The notes under the pieces are model-generated. The model was not told the DNA's origin and searched no databases. It was given only the letters and a program-made list of their open reading frames with translations. Source: Terribacillus aidingensis (GTDB lineage: Bacteria > Bacillota > Bacilli > Bacillales > Amphibacillaceae). From it: DNA of 64,000 bases. The stretch covers positions 124,001 through 188,000 of the forward strand of contig NZ_OBEK01000001.1 in NCBI RefSeq assembly GCF_900215625.1. The letters are read 5' to 3'. Made by a program: the position numbers and the translations under genes. Shown piece by piece: positions 33,522 through 42,088 of this stretch (its first letter is position 1; every line of letters starts with the position of its first letter).

Positions 33522-34937
33522 ATGAGATTATCCATCCTGATTGCAATAGTGCTCTGCTTAATCGGTGCAGTTATCTATGCAATCACAGCAAACAACGAGA
33601 AAGAAGTGGCGGCAGTGACCATTTCAAAACAGCTATTCGTCGCAACCGACGGTGACGATGAGAATGATGGGACAAAAGAGAACCCACTGCGTACTATTCA
33701 AGCGGCAGTTGATCAAGCCAAAGCTGGAACCACAATCTATATCCGAGGCGGCACTTATTTTGGCAGTGTTGAGGTTAACCATAGCGGTAAGAAAGCTAAG
33801 CCGTTGATCATTCGTAACTATGATAACGAAAAAGTCATTATAAGCGGCCGTGATTTGGAGCCGGAAGAAGACACAGCATTACTACATATAGACAGTCAGA
33901 GCTACGTAACGATTCAAGGATTAACTGTTCAAGATCTGAAGACAAATGCTTCTGATTTGGCAGTGATGGGTATTTATGTGACAGGTAAAAGCAATCATAT
34001 CACGATTATCCAGAACTATATCCAGCATATAGAAACAACTTCGGATGAAGGAAATGCACATGGTATTGCGGTGTATGGAACTGGTGAAATGAAACAAATC
34101 CAGATTATGGACAATGTTGTGGAGGAATTGACGCTTGGTGCCAGTGAGGCAGTCGTCTTAAACGGCAACATTGATGGTTTTACTATATCAGGAAACAGAG
34201 TCCGAAATAACAATAATATAGGAATTGATCTAATTGGTTATGAAGGCGTAGCAGAGGATCCGGAAGCCGACTACGTAAGAAACGGTACAGTCGAGAGCAA
34301 CATGGTTCATAATAATTCTTCGTACGGAAACCCAGCATATAGCGAAGAATATGCTGCAGGCGGCATTTATATCGACGGCGCACATAATGTCACGGTCCAA
34401 CATAATAGAGTGTTTCGTAATGATATAGGCATTGAAGCGACGTCCGAGCACAAAGGCCGCTATGCAGATAACATAAAGATAACAAAGAACGAGGTCTACG
34501 AAAATCATTATACAGGCATTTCAATTGGCGGATACGATAAGGGCCGAGGCGGTACGAAGAATGCTTCTATTACGTACAATGTTCTTTATCAAAACGATAC
34601 GGAAGATTTATATGGCGGCCAGCTTCTTCTGCAGCATGATATTCAAGATAACACAATCTCTCATAATGTCTTTACGGCCAGTAAGACAGGATTGTTTATT
34701 GCGAACGACTACCAGACAAATACAAACACATATTTAGATCGAAACGTTTATGAGGAAGAACAGAACTTGGATGTAAGCTGGACTTGGAAGCAAGCGGAAT
34801 ATCATGATTTCACAAGCTATAAAGAAGCAACCGGACAGGAAACCGATTCTGTTTATATGGAAGTCCAATATACAGATGTCTCTAGCAGAGATTTTTCCTT
34901 GAAGGAAGGCACACCGGCGCGATCCGTTATAGATTAA
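33522..34937 (+). CDS. Secreted right-handed beta-helix repeat protein
   Basis: 471 residues. N-terminal signal/anchor helix (about 3-22), then DUF1565-like VATDGDDENDGTKENPLRTIQAAVDQAKAGTTIYIRGGTY and a series of parallel beta-helix rungs (NVVEELTLG, NNIGIDLIGYEG, NVTVQHNRVFRNDIGIEAT, NEVYENHYTGISIGG) up to about 400. Beta-helix proteins of this form are pectate lyases, alginate epimerases or surface polysaccharide enzymes. The uronate pathway (kduI-kdgA) later in the window makes a polyuronate lyase role tempting, but they are 19 kb apart and catalytic residues are not clear. Confidence 0.78.
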   Translation: MRLSILIAIVLCLIGAVIYAITANNEKEVAAVTISKQLFVATDGDDENDGTKENPLRTIQAAVDQAKAGTTIYIRGGTYFGSVEVNHSGKKAKPLIIRNYDNEKVIISGRDLEPEEDTALLHIDSQSYVTIQGLTVQDLKTNASDLAVMGIYVTGKSNHITIIQNYIQHIETTSDEGNAHGIAVYGTGEMKQIQIMDNVVEELTLGASEAVVLNGNIDGFTISGNRVRNNNNIGIDLIGYEGVAEDPEADYVRNGTVESNMVHNNSSYGNPAYSEEYAAGGIYIDGAHNVTVQHNRVFRNDIGIEATSEHKGRYADNIKITKNEVYENHYTGISIGGYDKGRGGTKNASITYNVLYQNDTEDLYGGQLLLQHDIQDNTISHNVFTASKTGLFIANDYQTNTNTYLDRNVYEEEQNLDVSWTWKQAEYHDFTSYKEATGQETDSVYMEVQYTDVSSRDFSLKEGTPARSVID

Positions 34938-34942
34938 CTGAG

Positions 34943-34969
34943 CTGCATGCAAAAGCATGCAGTTTTTTT
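34943..34969 (+). terminator. Terminator of the beta-helix gene
   Basis: CTGCATGC AAAA GCATGCAG followed by TTTTTTT. Confidence 0.9.
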
Positions 34970-35129
34970 GTGTCCCGAGGTTGTGAGAAGACTTATGCTG
35001 CTCCTTTTATACAGTAAGATGACAGCAGCGTAAATATTCCTCTGCTTGTGTAGCTTTTTTGTAAAGGTGCCCAAAGATAGTGGAGGATTTGCTATGCTCA
35101 TCTTATAAAACAGAGGGAGGAATCTATTC

Positions 35130-37430
35130 GTGAAGAAAGCGATGGATTGGAAAGGTCTCATTTTGGCGGTTTTACTTATCCCAGTAACGCTGTTCGGCTA
35201 TGCGCAGCAAAGTGATGCTGAAACAGCAGCTGATCCGGCGCCGGAGCTGCAGCCGACAGGCGAAGCTAATGGAAAAAAGGTATTATTTGATAACACGCAT
35301 GGCCAAACAGCAGGTGCATCCGATTGGGTAATCGACGGTGCATTTTCTGATTTCGGAAATGCATTAGCGAAGGAAGGCTATTATGTAAAAGAGCTGCGAA
35401 AAACGTCGCCAATTACTTACAGCGATTTAAGCGCTTATGACGTTTTTGTAATTCCGGAACCGAATATTCCGTTTAAAGCATCGGAACAGGATGCGATGCT
35501 GCGCTATACGCAGGAAGGCGGCAGTATTTTCTTCATTGGGGACCATTATAATGCGGATCGCAACTACAATCGCTGGGACTCCGGTGAGATTTTCAATGGA
35601 TACCGTCGCGGTGCATTTGATGATCCTGCAAAAGGAATGACGGCGGACGAAGCAAATTCTGACCGAATGCAAGGTGTAGAAAGTTCTGACTGGCTTGGTG
35701 ACAATTTTGGGATTCGATTCCGCTTCAATGCGGTAGGTGACATTGAATCTGGACAAACTGTTGTAAGTCCGGCTGATTCTTTCGGAATTACAGAGGGTAT
35801 TGATGTTGTAGAATCCCATGCAGGTGCTACCCTGACAATCCTCGACCCAACAAAAGCGAAAGGTCTTATCTATTTCCCGGAAAATATCCCGGCTTGGCCG
35901 AATGCTGTTGACCAGGGAGTATATGCGGGCGGTGGAATTGATGAGGGAGCTTTTGCTGCCATCTCAAAAGTTGAGCAAGGGAAAGCGGCATTTATTGGAG
36001 ATTCCTCACCAGTAGAGGATGCTACACCGAAGTACCTTCGAGAAGATAGCGGCAGCACAAAGCGTACGTATGATGGCTTCACTGGAGAAGGAAATAATGG
36101 TCAATATTTGCTGAATGTTATGAACTGGCTGAGTGAGAAAGAAACCTACGCAAGCTTCGAGGAAACTTCTATCACACTAAGTGAAGAAACACCGCTTCTC
36201 GAAACAGCAGAGATAAATGAAAATCCAGAACTGACAACTGAAACAGAAGCAGAGCCATGGAGAAATCCGCCAACGGGCTATCGCTGGTATGATCCAAGTA
36301 CGTTTGCAGCTGGTTCCTATGGATCTGATGAAGTGGCATCAAATCCGACATACGACGTTGTGACACCAGCAACATTGCCGACGCAGCAGGAATTTACCGT
36401 ACGCTTAGTAGTGGAAAACTTACAACCGGGTGAAACGCTGACTGATCTGCAGTTAGGCGCATATATGCCTGGCGGACAGCAAATCGGAAAGTTCAATACA
36501 ACGGGAACATGGCCAAGCAGTTACGGATATAGCAGCCGTTTCTCTGTTACAGCTGATGCAACAGGGAGAGCGACAATCGAAGTTCCGGCACAGCTAAATC
36601 CTGCCACAGCAGATGGTACAGCAAACTTGCGAGTGCGGCAGGATGGTGATAATGTACTGACGAAATCAGTTCAGGTAGGCAATGTAGCGACTGAACCGCT
36701 GCCAGGCGATGAAGTGAAGCTGCCAGACACAGCAGCGATCCAGGAAGCGCGCAAAGCGGCGGACGGAGAAATAGTGACGGTGGAAGGTATCGTAACTTCT
36801 GAAACAGGCAGTTTTGGAGGCAAAGGTTTCTATATGCAAGATGACTCTGCCGGTATTTATGTTTTTCAGGACAGTGAAAGCTTCCAGCCAGGAGATCGTA
36901 TTCAAATTACTGGCGTAAAAACAACCTATAATGACGAAGTAGAATTGACCGACATTATCCAGTCTGAAGTGATTGGACAAGCAGACATTCCAGCGCCGAA
37001 GCTTGTTTCAGCGATCGATGAAACAAATCAGGGGCAGCTAGTAAAACTTACAGAAGTAACAGTAACAAACGTAGAAGAGGTTAACACTTACGGTACATTT
37101 GAGTTTGACGCAAAATCAGCAGACGGTAATGTAACACGAGTGCGAGTCGATAACAGAATTGGATTAGACTACTCAACTTTCGTTTCACAGTTCCAGGAAG
37201 GAGATACAGTAAACATTACAGGCGTATCTTCCATTTTCAATGGAACGTATCAGTTAAAACCTGTGGCGCCAGATAACATTACTGAATTTGTACAAGCAGA
37301 AGAGCCTGCAGAAGAACAACCTGTTCCTGCTCCATGCAAAACAGATAACGGAAAGCATAAAGGAGCGGATAAAGGAAAAGGGAAAGGGAAAGGGAAAGGG
37401 CATGATAAAAGCTGGAAATGTGCTGCATAA
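35130..37430 (+). CDS. Large secreted protein with GATase-like and OB-fold nucleic-acid-binding domains
   Basis: 766 residues from a GTG with GGGAGG ten bases upstream. Signal peptide to about residue 32. Residues 45-340 (VLFDNTHGQTAGASDWVIDGAFSDFG, GGSIFFIGDHYN, AAFIGDSSPVED) resemble the GATase-like fold of uncharacterised binding proteins. A linker follows, then about 400-520 a beta-sandwich (FTVRLVVENLQPGETL), and about 535-735 a YhcR-type OB-fold pair (VTVEGIVTSETGSFGGKGFYMQDDSAGIYVF). The tail is a low-complexity KGKGKGKGKGHDK segment that could bind nucleic acid or wall polymers. No nuclease catalytic domain is seen. Function unknown; extracellular DNA binding is a guess. Confidence 0.7.
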   Translation: MKKAMDWKGLILAVLLIPVTLFGYAQQSDAETAADPAPELQPTGEANGKKVLFDNTHGQTAGASDWVIDGAFSDFGNALAKEGYYVKELRKTSPITYSDLSAYDVFVIPEPNIPFKASEQDAMLRYTQEGGSIFFIGDHYNADRNYNRWDSGEIFNGYRRGAFDDPAKGMTADEANSDRMQGVESSDWLGDNFGIRFRFNAVGDIESGQTVVSPADSFGITEGIDVVESHAGATLTILDPTKAKGLIYFPENIPAWPNAVDQGVYAGGGIDEGAFAAISKVEQGKAAFIGDSSPVEDATPKYLREDSGSTKRTYDGFTGEGNNGQYLLNVMNWLSEKETYASFEETSITLSEETPLLETAEINENPELTTETEAEPWRNPPTGYRWYDPSTFAAGSYGSDEVASNPTYDVVTPATLPTQQEFTVRLVVENLQPGETLTDLQLGAYMPGGQQIGKFNTTGTWPSSYGYSSRFSVTADATGRATIEVPAQLNPATADGTANLRVRQDGDNVLTKSVQVGNVATEPLPGDEVKLPDTAAIQEARKAADGEIVTVEGIVTSETGSFGGKGFYMQDDSAGIYVFQDSESFQPGDRIQITGVKTTYNDEVELTDIIQSEVIGQADIPAPKLVSAIDETNQGQLVKLTEVTVTNVEEVNTYGTFEFDAKSADGNVTRVRVDNRIGLDYSTFVSQFQEGDTVNITGVSSIFNGTYQLKPVAPDNITEFVQAEEPAEEQPVPAPCKTDNGKHKGADKGKGKGKGKGHDKSWKCAA

Positions 37431-37438
37431 CATAGAGG

Positions 37439-37469
37439 GAAGCAGGCAGGATGATGCCTGCTTCTTTTT
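37439..37469 (+). terminator. Terminator after the large secreted protein gene
   Basis: GAAGCAGGCA / TGCCTGCTTC, loop of about six bases, TTTTTAA tail. Confidence 0.85.
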
Positions 37470-37578
37470 AATGCTTTGGCACACAGCAATTAATTTTCTA
37501 AGGTGCGGAGAAATAATGCCGCATAAGATATACGACATCCTCTATTGCCCAACTTTTGTCCTAACTTTTATTCATCTC

Positions 37579-37603
37579 GTTTAGAGAGGTGCAATCCGGG
37601 AAT
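37579..37603 (+). promoter_or_regulatory. SigB-type promoter of gsiB
   Basis: GTTTAG, 13 bases, GGGAAT: close to the SigB consensus (GTTTAA N13-15 GGGWAW), about 75 bases before gsiB, a classic SigB-controlled gene. Confidence 0.75.
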
Positions 37604-37677
37604 ACACTAACTAAGCGTGGCCGCGCATCGTTAAGCTACTACGAAAGAGATATATTTTTCTTGAGGAGGAGATTAAC

Positions 37678-38058
37678 ATGGCAGACAATAATAACGGTAA
37701 AATGAGTTATGAAGAAGCGGGAAAAAAAGGCGGACAAGCAACATCTAAGAATCATGATAAAGAATTTTATCAAGAAATTGGCTCCAAAGGCGGAGACGCT
37801 AACGCAAGTGAGCATGATAAAGAGCATTTCCAAAATATCGGCTCCAAAGGCGGACAAGCAAACGCGGAAGAGCATAACAAAGAGCATTTCCAAAACATCG
37901 GCTCTAAAGGCGGACAATCTACTGCAGACAGCCATGGAGAAGATTTCTATGAAGATATCGGTTCCAAAGGCGGTAAAGCAAATGCAGAGTCTCATGACAA
38001 AAAGCATTTCCAAGAGATTGGCTCTAAAGGCGGCCGTTCCAACAGCGACAACAACTAA
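37678..38058 (+). CDS. gsiB: General stress protein with KGG repeats
   Basis: 126 residues made of six near-identical 20-residue units (for example ANAEEHNKEHFQNIGSKGGQ) plus SNSDNN. This is the LEA-like hydrophilic stress protein family of B. subtilis GsiB (123 residues, five such units). It is made on heat, salt, ethanol or glucose starvation. At the DNA level the repeats have 60-base period with high identity, so copy number may vary between strains. The SigB-type promoter upstream and strong AGGAGG fit the B. subtilis gene. Confidence 0.93.
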   Translation: MADNNNGKMSYEEAGKKGGQATSKNHDKEFYQEIGSKGGDANASEHDKEHFQNIGSKGGQANAEEHNKEHFQNIGSKGGQSTADSHGEDFYEDIGSKGGKANAESHDKKHFQEIGSKGGRSNSDNN

Positions 38059-38090
38059 TATAAACACGAAAGCAGTGTGAACCATTGAAA

Positions 38091-38147
38091 AAGCAAAAAT
38101 GATCGCTTCCGAATGCAGTTGAGACTATATTCGGAAGCGATTTTTGC
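38091..38147. terminator. Long stem terminator after gsiB
   Basis: ATCGCTTCCGAAT / ATTCGGAAGCGAT extended by AGCAAAAAT / ATTTTTGCT, with a 14-base loop; T-run on the plus strand. Confidence 0.85.
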
Positions 38148-38231
38148 TGTTTGTAATTTTCTATGCTGCTAGTCGGTACGCATTGGTTTCCCTCTACATA
38201 GAATGGCTTGAAAAGAAAAGGAGGGGATATC

Positions 38232-38339
38232 ATGTCTGAAGGTTACGGTGGCGGTTACGGCAGCGGTTTCGCGCTTTTAGTAGTGCTTTTCATTTTGTTG
38301 ATTATCATCGGTGCTTCTTACGTTGGCGGCGGTTACTAA
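38232..38339 (+). CDS. YjcZ-family small sporulation-associated protein
   Basis: 35 residues: [20 protein letters not shown] then a hydrophobic run and the terminal GASYVGGGY. Gly-Tyr-rich ends around one helix are the YjcZ/SscA pattern; relatives are expressed in sporulation and SscA is needed for spore assembly. AAAGGAGGGG lies just before the ATG. Confidence 0.85.
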   Translation: MSEGYGGGYGSGFALLVVLFILLIIIGASYVGGGY

Positions 38340-38345
38340 TCAATA

Positions 38346-38390
38346 GGAAAGAGACCGCAGTCAGTTGCTGCGGTCTCCTTTCTTCTTTTT
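38346..38390. terminator. Bidirectional terminator
   Basis: GGAAAGAGACCGCAG / CTGCGGTCTCCTTTC with loop TCAGTTG between the YjcZ-type gene and the convergent YrvL-like gene, overlapping its stop codon. Confidence 0.8.
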
Positions 38391-38807
38391 ACTGCCATTA
38401 TTCAGGAGAACTTCTGCAAGAGAAATGAAAGCCCCGAGTACAATTTCCGTGTACCACTCTACAAGAACAGGTTGATAAAGGTCATCAATCATTGAAATGA
38501 TAAGCCAATTCATTATAAAGTTCATACAAAATAATAGCATGTATTCAGAGAACGTATCGGCCCTGCGCTTTCTCTTTCTAATATAGTAAATACCTTTGAC
38601 AAAAAGTTCCCCGATGATACTTAAAATTAGATAGATGCCGACAAAAACAGCTAAGTGCTTTGGTGTTTCATAAAAGACATCAAGAATGCTGAAAGCACCT
38701 AGAAATCCAAAATAATACAGTACAGCTATAAACGCAAAGGTACATACCACTACTAATGTTAAAAGAGAGGTAATGAAGGTCTTTGTTTTTTTGTTTCTTT
38801 TACTCAT
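38361..38807 (-). CDS. YrvL-like membrane protein
   Basis: 148 residues, four hydrophobic helices, Lys/Arg-rich ends. The spacing and motifs (FGFLGAFSILDVFYETPKHLAVFV, MNFIMNWLIISMIDDLY, EIVLGAFISLAEVLL) resemble YrvL, a B. subtilis protein that dampens the sigma-O/RsoA regulon. The C-terminal KKKKGDRSN is encoded by the shared terminator stem. Relation to YrvL is by pattern only; no sigma-O genes are nearby. Confidence 0.55.
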   Translation of the reverse strand: MSKRNKKTKTFITSLLTLVVVCTFAFIAVLYYFGFLGAFSILDVFYETPKHLAVFVGIYLILSIIGELFVKGIYYIRKRKRRADTFSEYMLLFCMNFIMNWLIISMIDDLYQPVLVEWYTEIVLGAFISLAEVLLNNGSKKKKGDRSN

Positions 38808-38865
38808 TTATCATCACCTCATACATACACACTGCTTTATTCTACGAATAGTTCACCTGGAAGTT

Positions 38866-39387
38866 TCATATAGCTGTATAGTCAGTCTGCAGCAGGCTAT
38901 AGAAGACCATATCCAGAAACACGCCATCCAGCTTCTCGTATTGACGTAATGTACCTTCCTGCTGAAAGCCGATTTTCTCAAGCAACATGCGTGATGCTCT
39001 GTTTCCAGGTTCCACTTTGGCTTCTATCCTGTTTAAATCTAACTGGAAAAATCCTTTTTGAAGCAAAGTTTGCAATGCTTGATTCATGTATCCATTTCTC
39101 CAATATTTCTTTCCTAATTCATAACCAATTTCACCTCGCTGATTCGCAGGGTCAATATAGTTGAAGCCGCAGGTTCCAATAATTGTATGTTCATTCAATA
39201 CGATTGTGTAACGATTCGCATTATTAAGCTGGGTAATGTATGCAATCATCTCTTCTGCTTGCTCAACACGTTGCATGGGAGAAATATTCATAAAGGCTGT
39301 CACATCAGGATCAGACCAGAATTCAAAGAGATGTGCTGCATCAGAAACTGCTATAGGACGAAGGTGGACAAGTTGTTTACTAGACAT
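38866..39387 (-). CDS. GNAT acetyltransferase (RimJ/RimL type)
   Basis: 173 residues. LRPIAVSDAAHLFEFWSDPDVTAFMN at the N-terminus, motif A GEIGYELGKKYWRNGYMNQALQTLL, then NRASRMLLEKIGFQQEGTLRQYEKLDGVF. Members acetylate N-termini of ribosomal proteins or detoxify small amines. Unlinked to the divergent LysE gene by function, but they share a promoter region. Confidence 0.87.
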   Translation of the reverse strand: MSSKQLVHLRPIAVSDAAHLFEFWSDPDVTAFMNISPMQRVEQAEEMIAYITQLNNANRYTIVLNEHTIIGTCGFNYIDPANQRGEIGYELGKKYWRNGYMNQALQTLLQKGFFQLDLNRIEAKVEPGNRASRMLLEKIGFQQEGTLRQYEKLDGVFLDMVFYSLLQTDYTAI

Positions 39388-39458
39388 TATATACGCTCCT
39401 CTAATTGTATTTTTATTAACGAAATTGTATGATTTAACTATATAAGGCGGTGGTTGTG

Positions 39459-40085
39459 GTGATTTCTATATTTCTGACAAACTTACTATTAGGTTTCTCT
39501 ATTGCCTTGCCAGTTGGTACAGTAACGATTGAGATGACAAAGCAAGGGTTAAAGAATGGTTTCTGGCACGGATGGATGGTAGGCGTCGGCGGGATGACAG
39601 TCGATTTTCTCCTGATGGCTGCACTATTTCTTGGGCTGGCTCCCATTTTAGCTGCCCCTGCAATCCAAACAGGTATGTGGCTGTTAGGTGCAATCTTTTT
39701 AATGTATATTGCGTACGATAGTATTAAAAATGCGGACAAGCAGATCACATTAGCCGGCAAAAAAACGACAAAAAAGCTAGCTTCATCTTACAAGAATGGA
39801 CTTCTTGTAGCAGTTTCCCCTAGTAATCTTGTATTTTGGATCAGTGTGTTTGGGACATTTCTATCCAGCAGTTTTGCGGAAGGGAGCGAGCTTTCCTTCA
39901 TTGTAGCTGGACTTGGTGTATTGGCAGGTATTCAGGTTCATGATATTGGACTAATGAGTATCGTGGCTGGGACAAGAAAAGTAATGAATGAGACAGTTGT
40001 GAAATGGGTCTCGATTGGTGCAGGGTTGGTACTTAGCTATTTTGCGATTGTATTCTTTGTACGTTTTTTGAGCAGAATTTTTTGA
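39459..40085 (+). CDS. LysE/RhtB-family amino acid exporter
   Basis: About 208 residues; the frame opens with four GTG codons from 39450 and the one at 39459 sits best behind AAGGCGG. Six predicted helices; NLLLGFSIALPVGTVTIEMTKQGLKNGFWHGWMVGVG is the LysE signature with a conserved N-terminal proline-glycine. The family exports lysine, threonine, homoserine or analogues. Substrate unknown. Confidence 0.8.
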   Translation: MISIFLTNLLLGFSIALPVGTVTIEMTKQGLKNGFWHGWMVGVGGMTVDFLLMAALFLGLAPILAAPAIQTGMWLLGAIFLMYIAYDSIKNADKQITLAGKKTTKKLASSYKNGLLVAVSPSNLVFWISVFGTFLSSSFAEGSELSFIVAGLGVLAGIQVHDIGLMSIVAGTRKVMNETVVKWVSIGAGLVLSYFAIVFFVRFLSRIF

Positions 40086-40154
40086 ATGGGTTTATTGTAG
40101 TTTACCGCTTATTTCCTGTAAAATAAAGATACAGATACGATGGAGGCGGTACAT

Positions 40155-41246
40155 GTGGCAGAGCCGATGAAGGCGATGTATACAAAGGAATTTCTTGAAC
40201 ATTTCGCTTCTGTAGTGAAAGAGGAATATGAGGTATTTGCAGAGAACAAGTTTTTGGCTGAAGTGATGGATGACAGCTGGGAAGAGCTGGAGCTAAAAGC
40301 AAGAATACGTCGCATAGCACTAGTGCTGGGTTCGCTGCTGCCAGATGATTATCCGGAGGCGGTGACCATCTTGTTAGCAATTGAAGCACAATGTGAAGGA
40401 TTTCCTTATTTGTTTATTCCGGACTTTGTTGAGATATTTGGACAAGATCCTGCACATGAAGAGCTTTCGCTGCATGCTTTGGAGGTGTTTACGAAAAGGT
40501 CGACGGCAGAGTTTGCAATCAGACCGTTTCTGATTAAAGCACCAGAGCGCATTATGAATAAGATGAAAGAATGGGCACAATCAAAAAATTATCACATTCG
40601 CCGTCTGGCAAGTGAAGGGTGTCGGCCAAGACTGCCATGGGGACAAGCAATCAGGCAATTCAAAGCTGATCCGCAGCCTGTTCTGGAGGTGTTGGAATTA
40701 CTTAAAGCCGATCCTTCCTTGTATGTGCGGAAGAGTGTTGCCAACAATTTAAATGATATCAGCAAAGATCATCCTGAGCTTGTTATTCAAACTGCAAAAC
40801 GCTGGAATGGCTATTCTAAGGAAACAGACTGGATCATTCGGCACGGCTGCCGGACACTGCTGCGAAGCGGTCAACCAGAAGTGTTGGCCTTGTTCGGATA
40901 TGAAGATGTCAAAGGCGCACTGGCGGATGCTGCCATTGCAGCAGATAGACAGCGAGTGAATATCGGTGAAGCAGTTACTCTCACTTATTCTTTCCATGTG
41001 AAGCAGCAGGTAAAATTGCGTATTGAATATAGCATTGATTTTATAAAAAAACGGAAAATCACAACAAAGAAATTCCTTCTTTCTGATCGAGTATTTGCAG
41101 CAGGCGAAGATATTGCAAAGGAACGCGTACATAAATGGAGCGATTTTACGACCAGGGTTCACTATCCAGGTGTGCATCGGATTGCGTTGTTAGCAAATGG
41201 TATAGAGGTAGCGGGTACCGAGTTGGAACTAATCAAAAAGGAGTGA
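40155..41246 (+). CDS. alkC: HEAT-like repeat DNA glycosylase (AlkC-like)
   Basis: 363 residues from a GTG at 40155 with GGAGGCGG five bases upstream; an ATG at 40140 is less likely. The body is HEAT-like helical repeats; RRLASEGCRPRLPWGQAI is the DNA-binding segment of AlkC/AlkD. The last 90 residues (INIGEAVTLTYSF, FTTRVHYPGVHRIALLANG) form the Ig-like beta domain seen in AlkC but not AlkD. AlkC removes 3-methyladenine and 3-methylcytosine without base flipping. Four bases before the LOG gene. Confidence 0.78.
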   Translation: MAEPMKAMYTKEFLEHFASVVKEEYEVFAENKFLAEVMDDSWEELELKARIRRIALVLGSLLPDDYPEAVTILLAIEAQCEGFPYLFIPDFVEIFGQDPAHEELSLHALEVFTKRSTAEFAIRPFLIKAPERIMNKMKEWAQSKNYHIRRLASEGCRPRLPWGQAIRQFKADPQPVLEVLELLKADPSLYVRKSVANNLNDISKDHPELVIQTAKRWNGYSKETDWIIRHGCRTLLRSGQPEVLALFGYEDVKGALADAAIAADRQRVNIGEAVTLTYSFHVKQQVKLRIEYSIDFIKKRKITTKKFLLSDRVFAAGEDIAKERVHKWSDFTTRVHYPGVHRIALLANGIEVAGTELELIKKE

Positions 41247-41250
41247 AGGT

Positions 41251-41835
41251 ATGAAACGTATTGCAGTATTTTGCGGTTCTAGTGAAGGTGCATCCCCGGC
41301 TTACATGGAGGCGGCTAAAGAACTCGGAAAAACGCTTGCCGAACAGAAGCTTACGCTTGTATATGGCGGTGCAAGTGTAGGGTTAATGGGAGCAGTTGCT
41401 GATGGCGCTATGAAAGCAGGCGGTCATGTAATCGGCGTTATACCTGACTTTCTGGAAAAACGAGAGGTCGCGCATTCGCATGTATCTGAATTGATTGTTG
41501 TCTCTTCCATGCACGAGCGAAAAGCGAAGATGGCAGAGCTTGCCGATGGATTCGTTGCACTGCCGGGCGGACCAGGGACACTTGAAGAATTCTTTGAAAT
41601 CTTCACTTGGGCACAGCTTGGTCTGCATAAGAAACCGCTTGGTATTTTAAATGTAGAAGGCTATTATGATTTGCTGATTAATTTATTCAATCATATGGCA
41701 GATGAACGGTTCATGCATGAGAAATACCGCGATATGACGTTATCCGATACGACCCCTGCGAGTCTCCTGGAGAAATTCCGGCAGTATGAAGCACCAGCAG
41801 TTAAAACATATATCAGAAGACCAGAGCAGACATAA
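41251..41835 (+). CDS. LOG-family protein (YvdD-like nucleotide 5'-monophosphate phosphoribohydrolase)
   Basis: 194 residues, Rossmann fold; GGASVGLMGAVADGA near the N-terminus and the catalytic PGGPGTLEEFFEIFTW, the LOG signature PGGxGTxxE, near residue 109. Releases the base from nucleoside monophosphates or cytokinin-like ribotides; bacterial role unclear. AAGGAG precedes the ATG. Possibly co-transcribed with alkC, linking it to damaged-base or nucleotide clean-up by inference only. Confidence 0.9.
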   Translation: MKRIAVFCGSSEGASPAYMEAAKELGKTLAEQKLTLVYGGASVGLMGAVADGAMKAGGHVIGVIPDFLEKREVAHSHVSELIVVSSMHERKAKMAELADGFVALPGGPGTLEEFFEIFTWAQLGLHKKPLGILNVEGYYDLLINLFNHMADERFMHEKYRDMTLSDTTPASLLEKFRQYEAPAVKTYIRRPEQT

Positions 41836-42016
41836 AGTGTCTGCTCTTTTCTTTTTTAAAGATCTCTTCCTCTGGATAAGCATATGTCCAGTGATAAGGC
41901 TGCAGCTTCTCTAATGATATATACTGAACAGACCCTCGCTCGTGTGTCACAGCTACTTGTACATCACGACCCCAATATAGCAGTCTTTCCTGACAAATGC
42001 CGCATGGTGTAAGTAT
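41813..42016 (-). pseudogene. Cytidine deaminase remnant (C-terminal fragment)
   Basis: On the minus strand a frame reads LTPCGICQERLLYWGRDVQVAVTHERG and continues to a TGA inside the LOG gene end. PCGIC is the second zinc-binding motif of cytidine deaminases; the first (HAE) and the whole N-terminus are missing, and an in-frame TAA stands at 42019-42017. So it is a 5'-truncated fossil. Confidence 0.7.
41824..41856 (+). terminator. Terminator after the LOG gene
   Basis: AGAGCAGACA / TGTCTGCTCT with loop TAAAG; TTTTCTTTTTT follows. It overlaps the deaminase remnant on the other strand. Confidence 0.85.
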
Positions 42017-42088
42017 TTATATTTAGCAAAAAAAATCAAAAAAGCAGCAGGTGGCTTGATGTAAGCTGTAATCAAAGGAGGCAGATGT

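Noticed and set aside
37350-37410. G-quadruplex or repeat element in AAAGGG runs
   Set aside because: The runs are codons of the Lys-Gly tail of the secreted protein; no other evidence.
37678-38058. CRISPR-like repeat array
   Set aside because: The 60-base repeats are in frame and code for KGG units; there are no unique spacers.
38949-39445. Several plus-strand frames over the RimL-type gene
   Set aside because: Shadows of the acetyltransferase on the minus strand; no start signals and Cys/Ile-rich composition.
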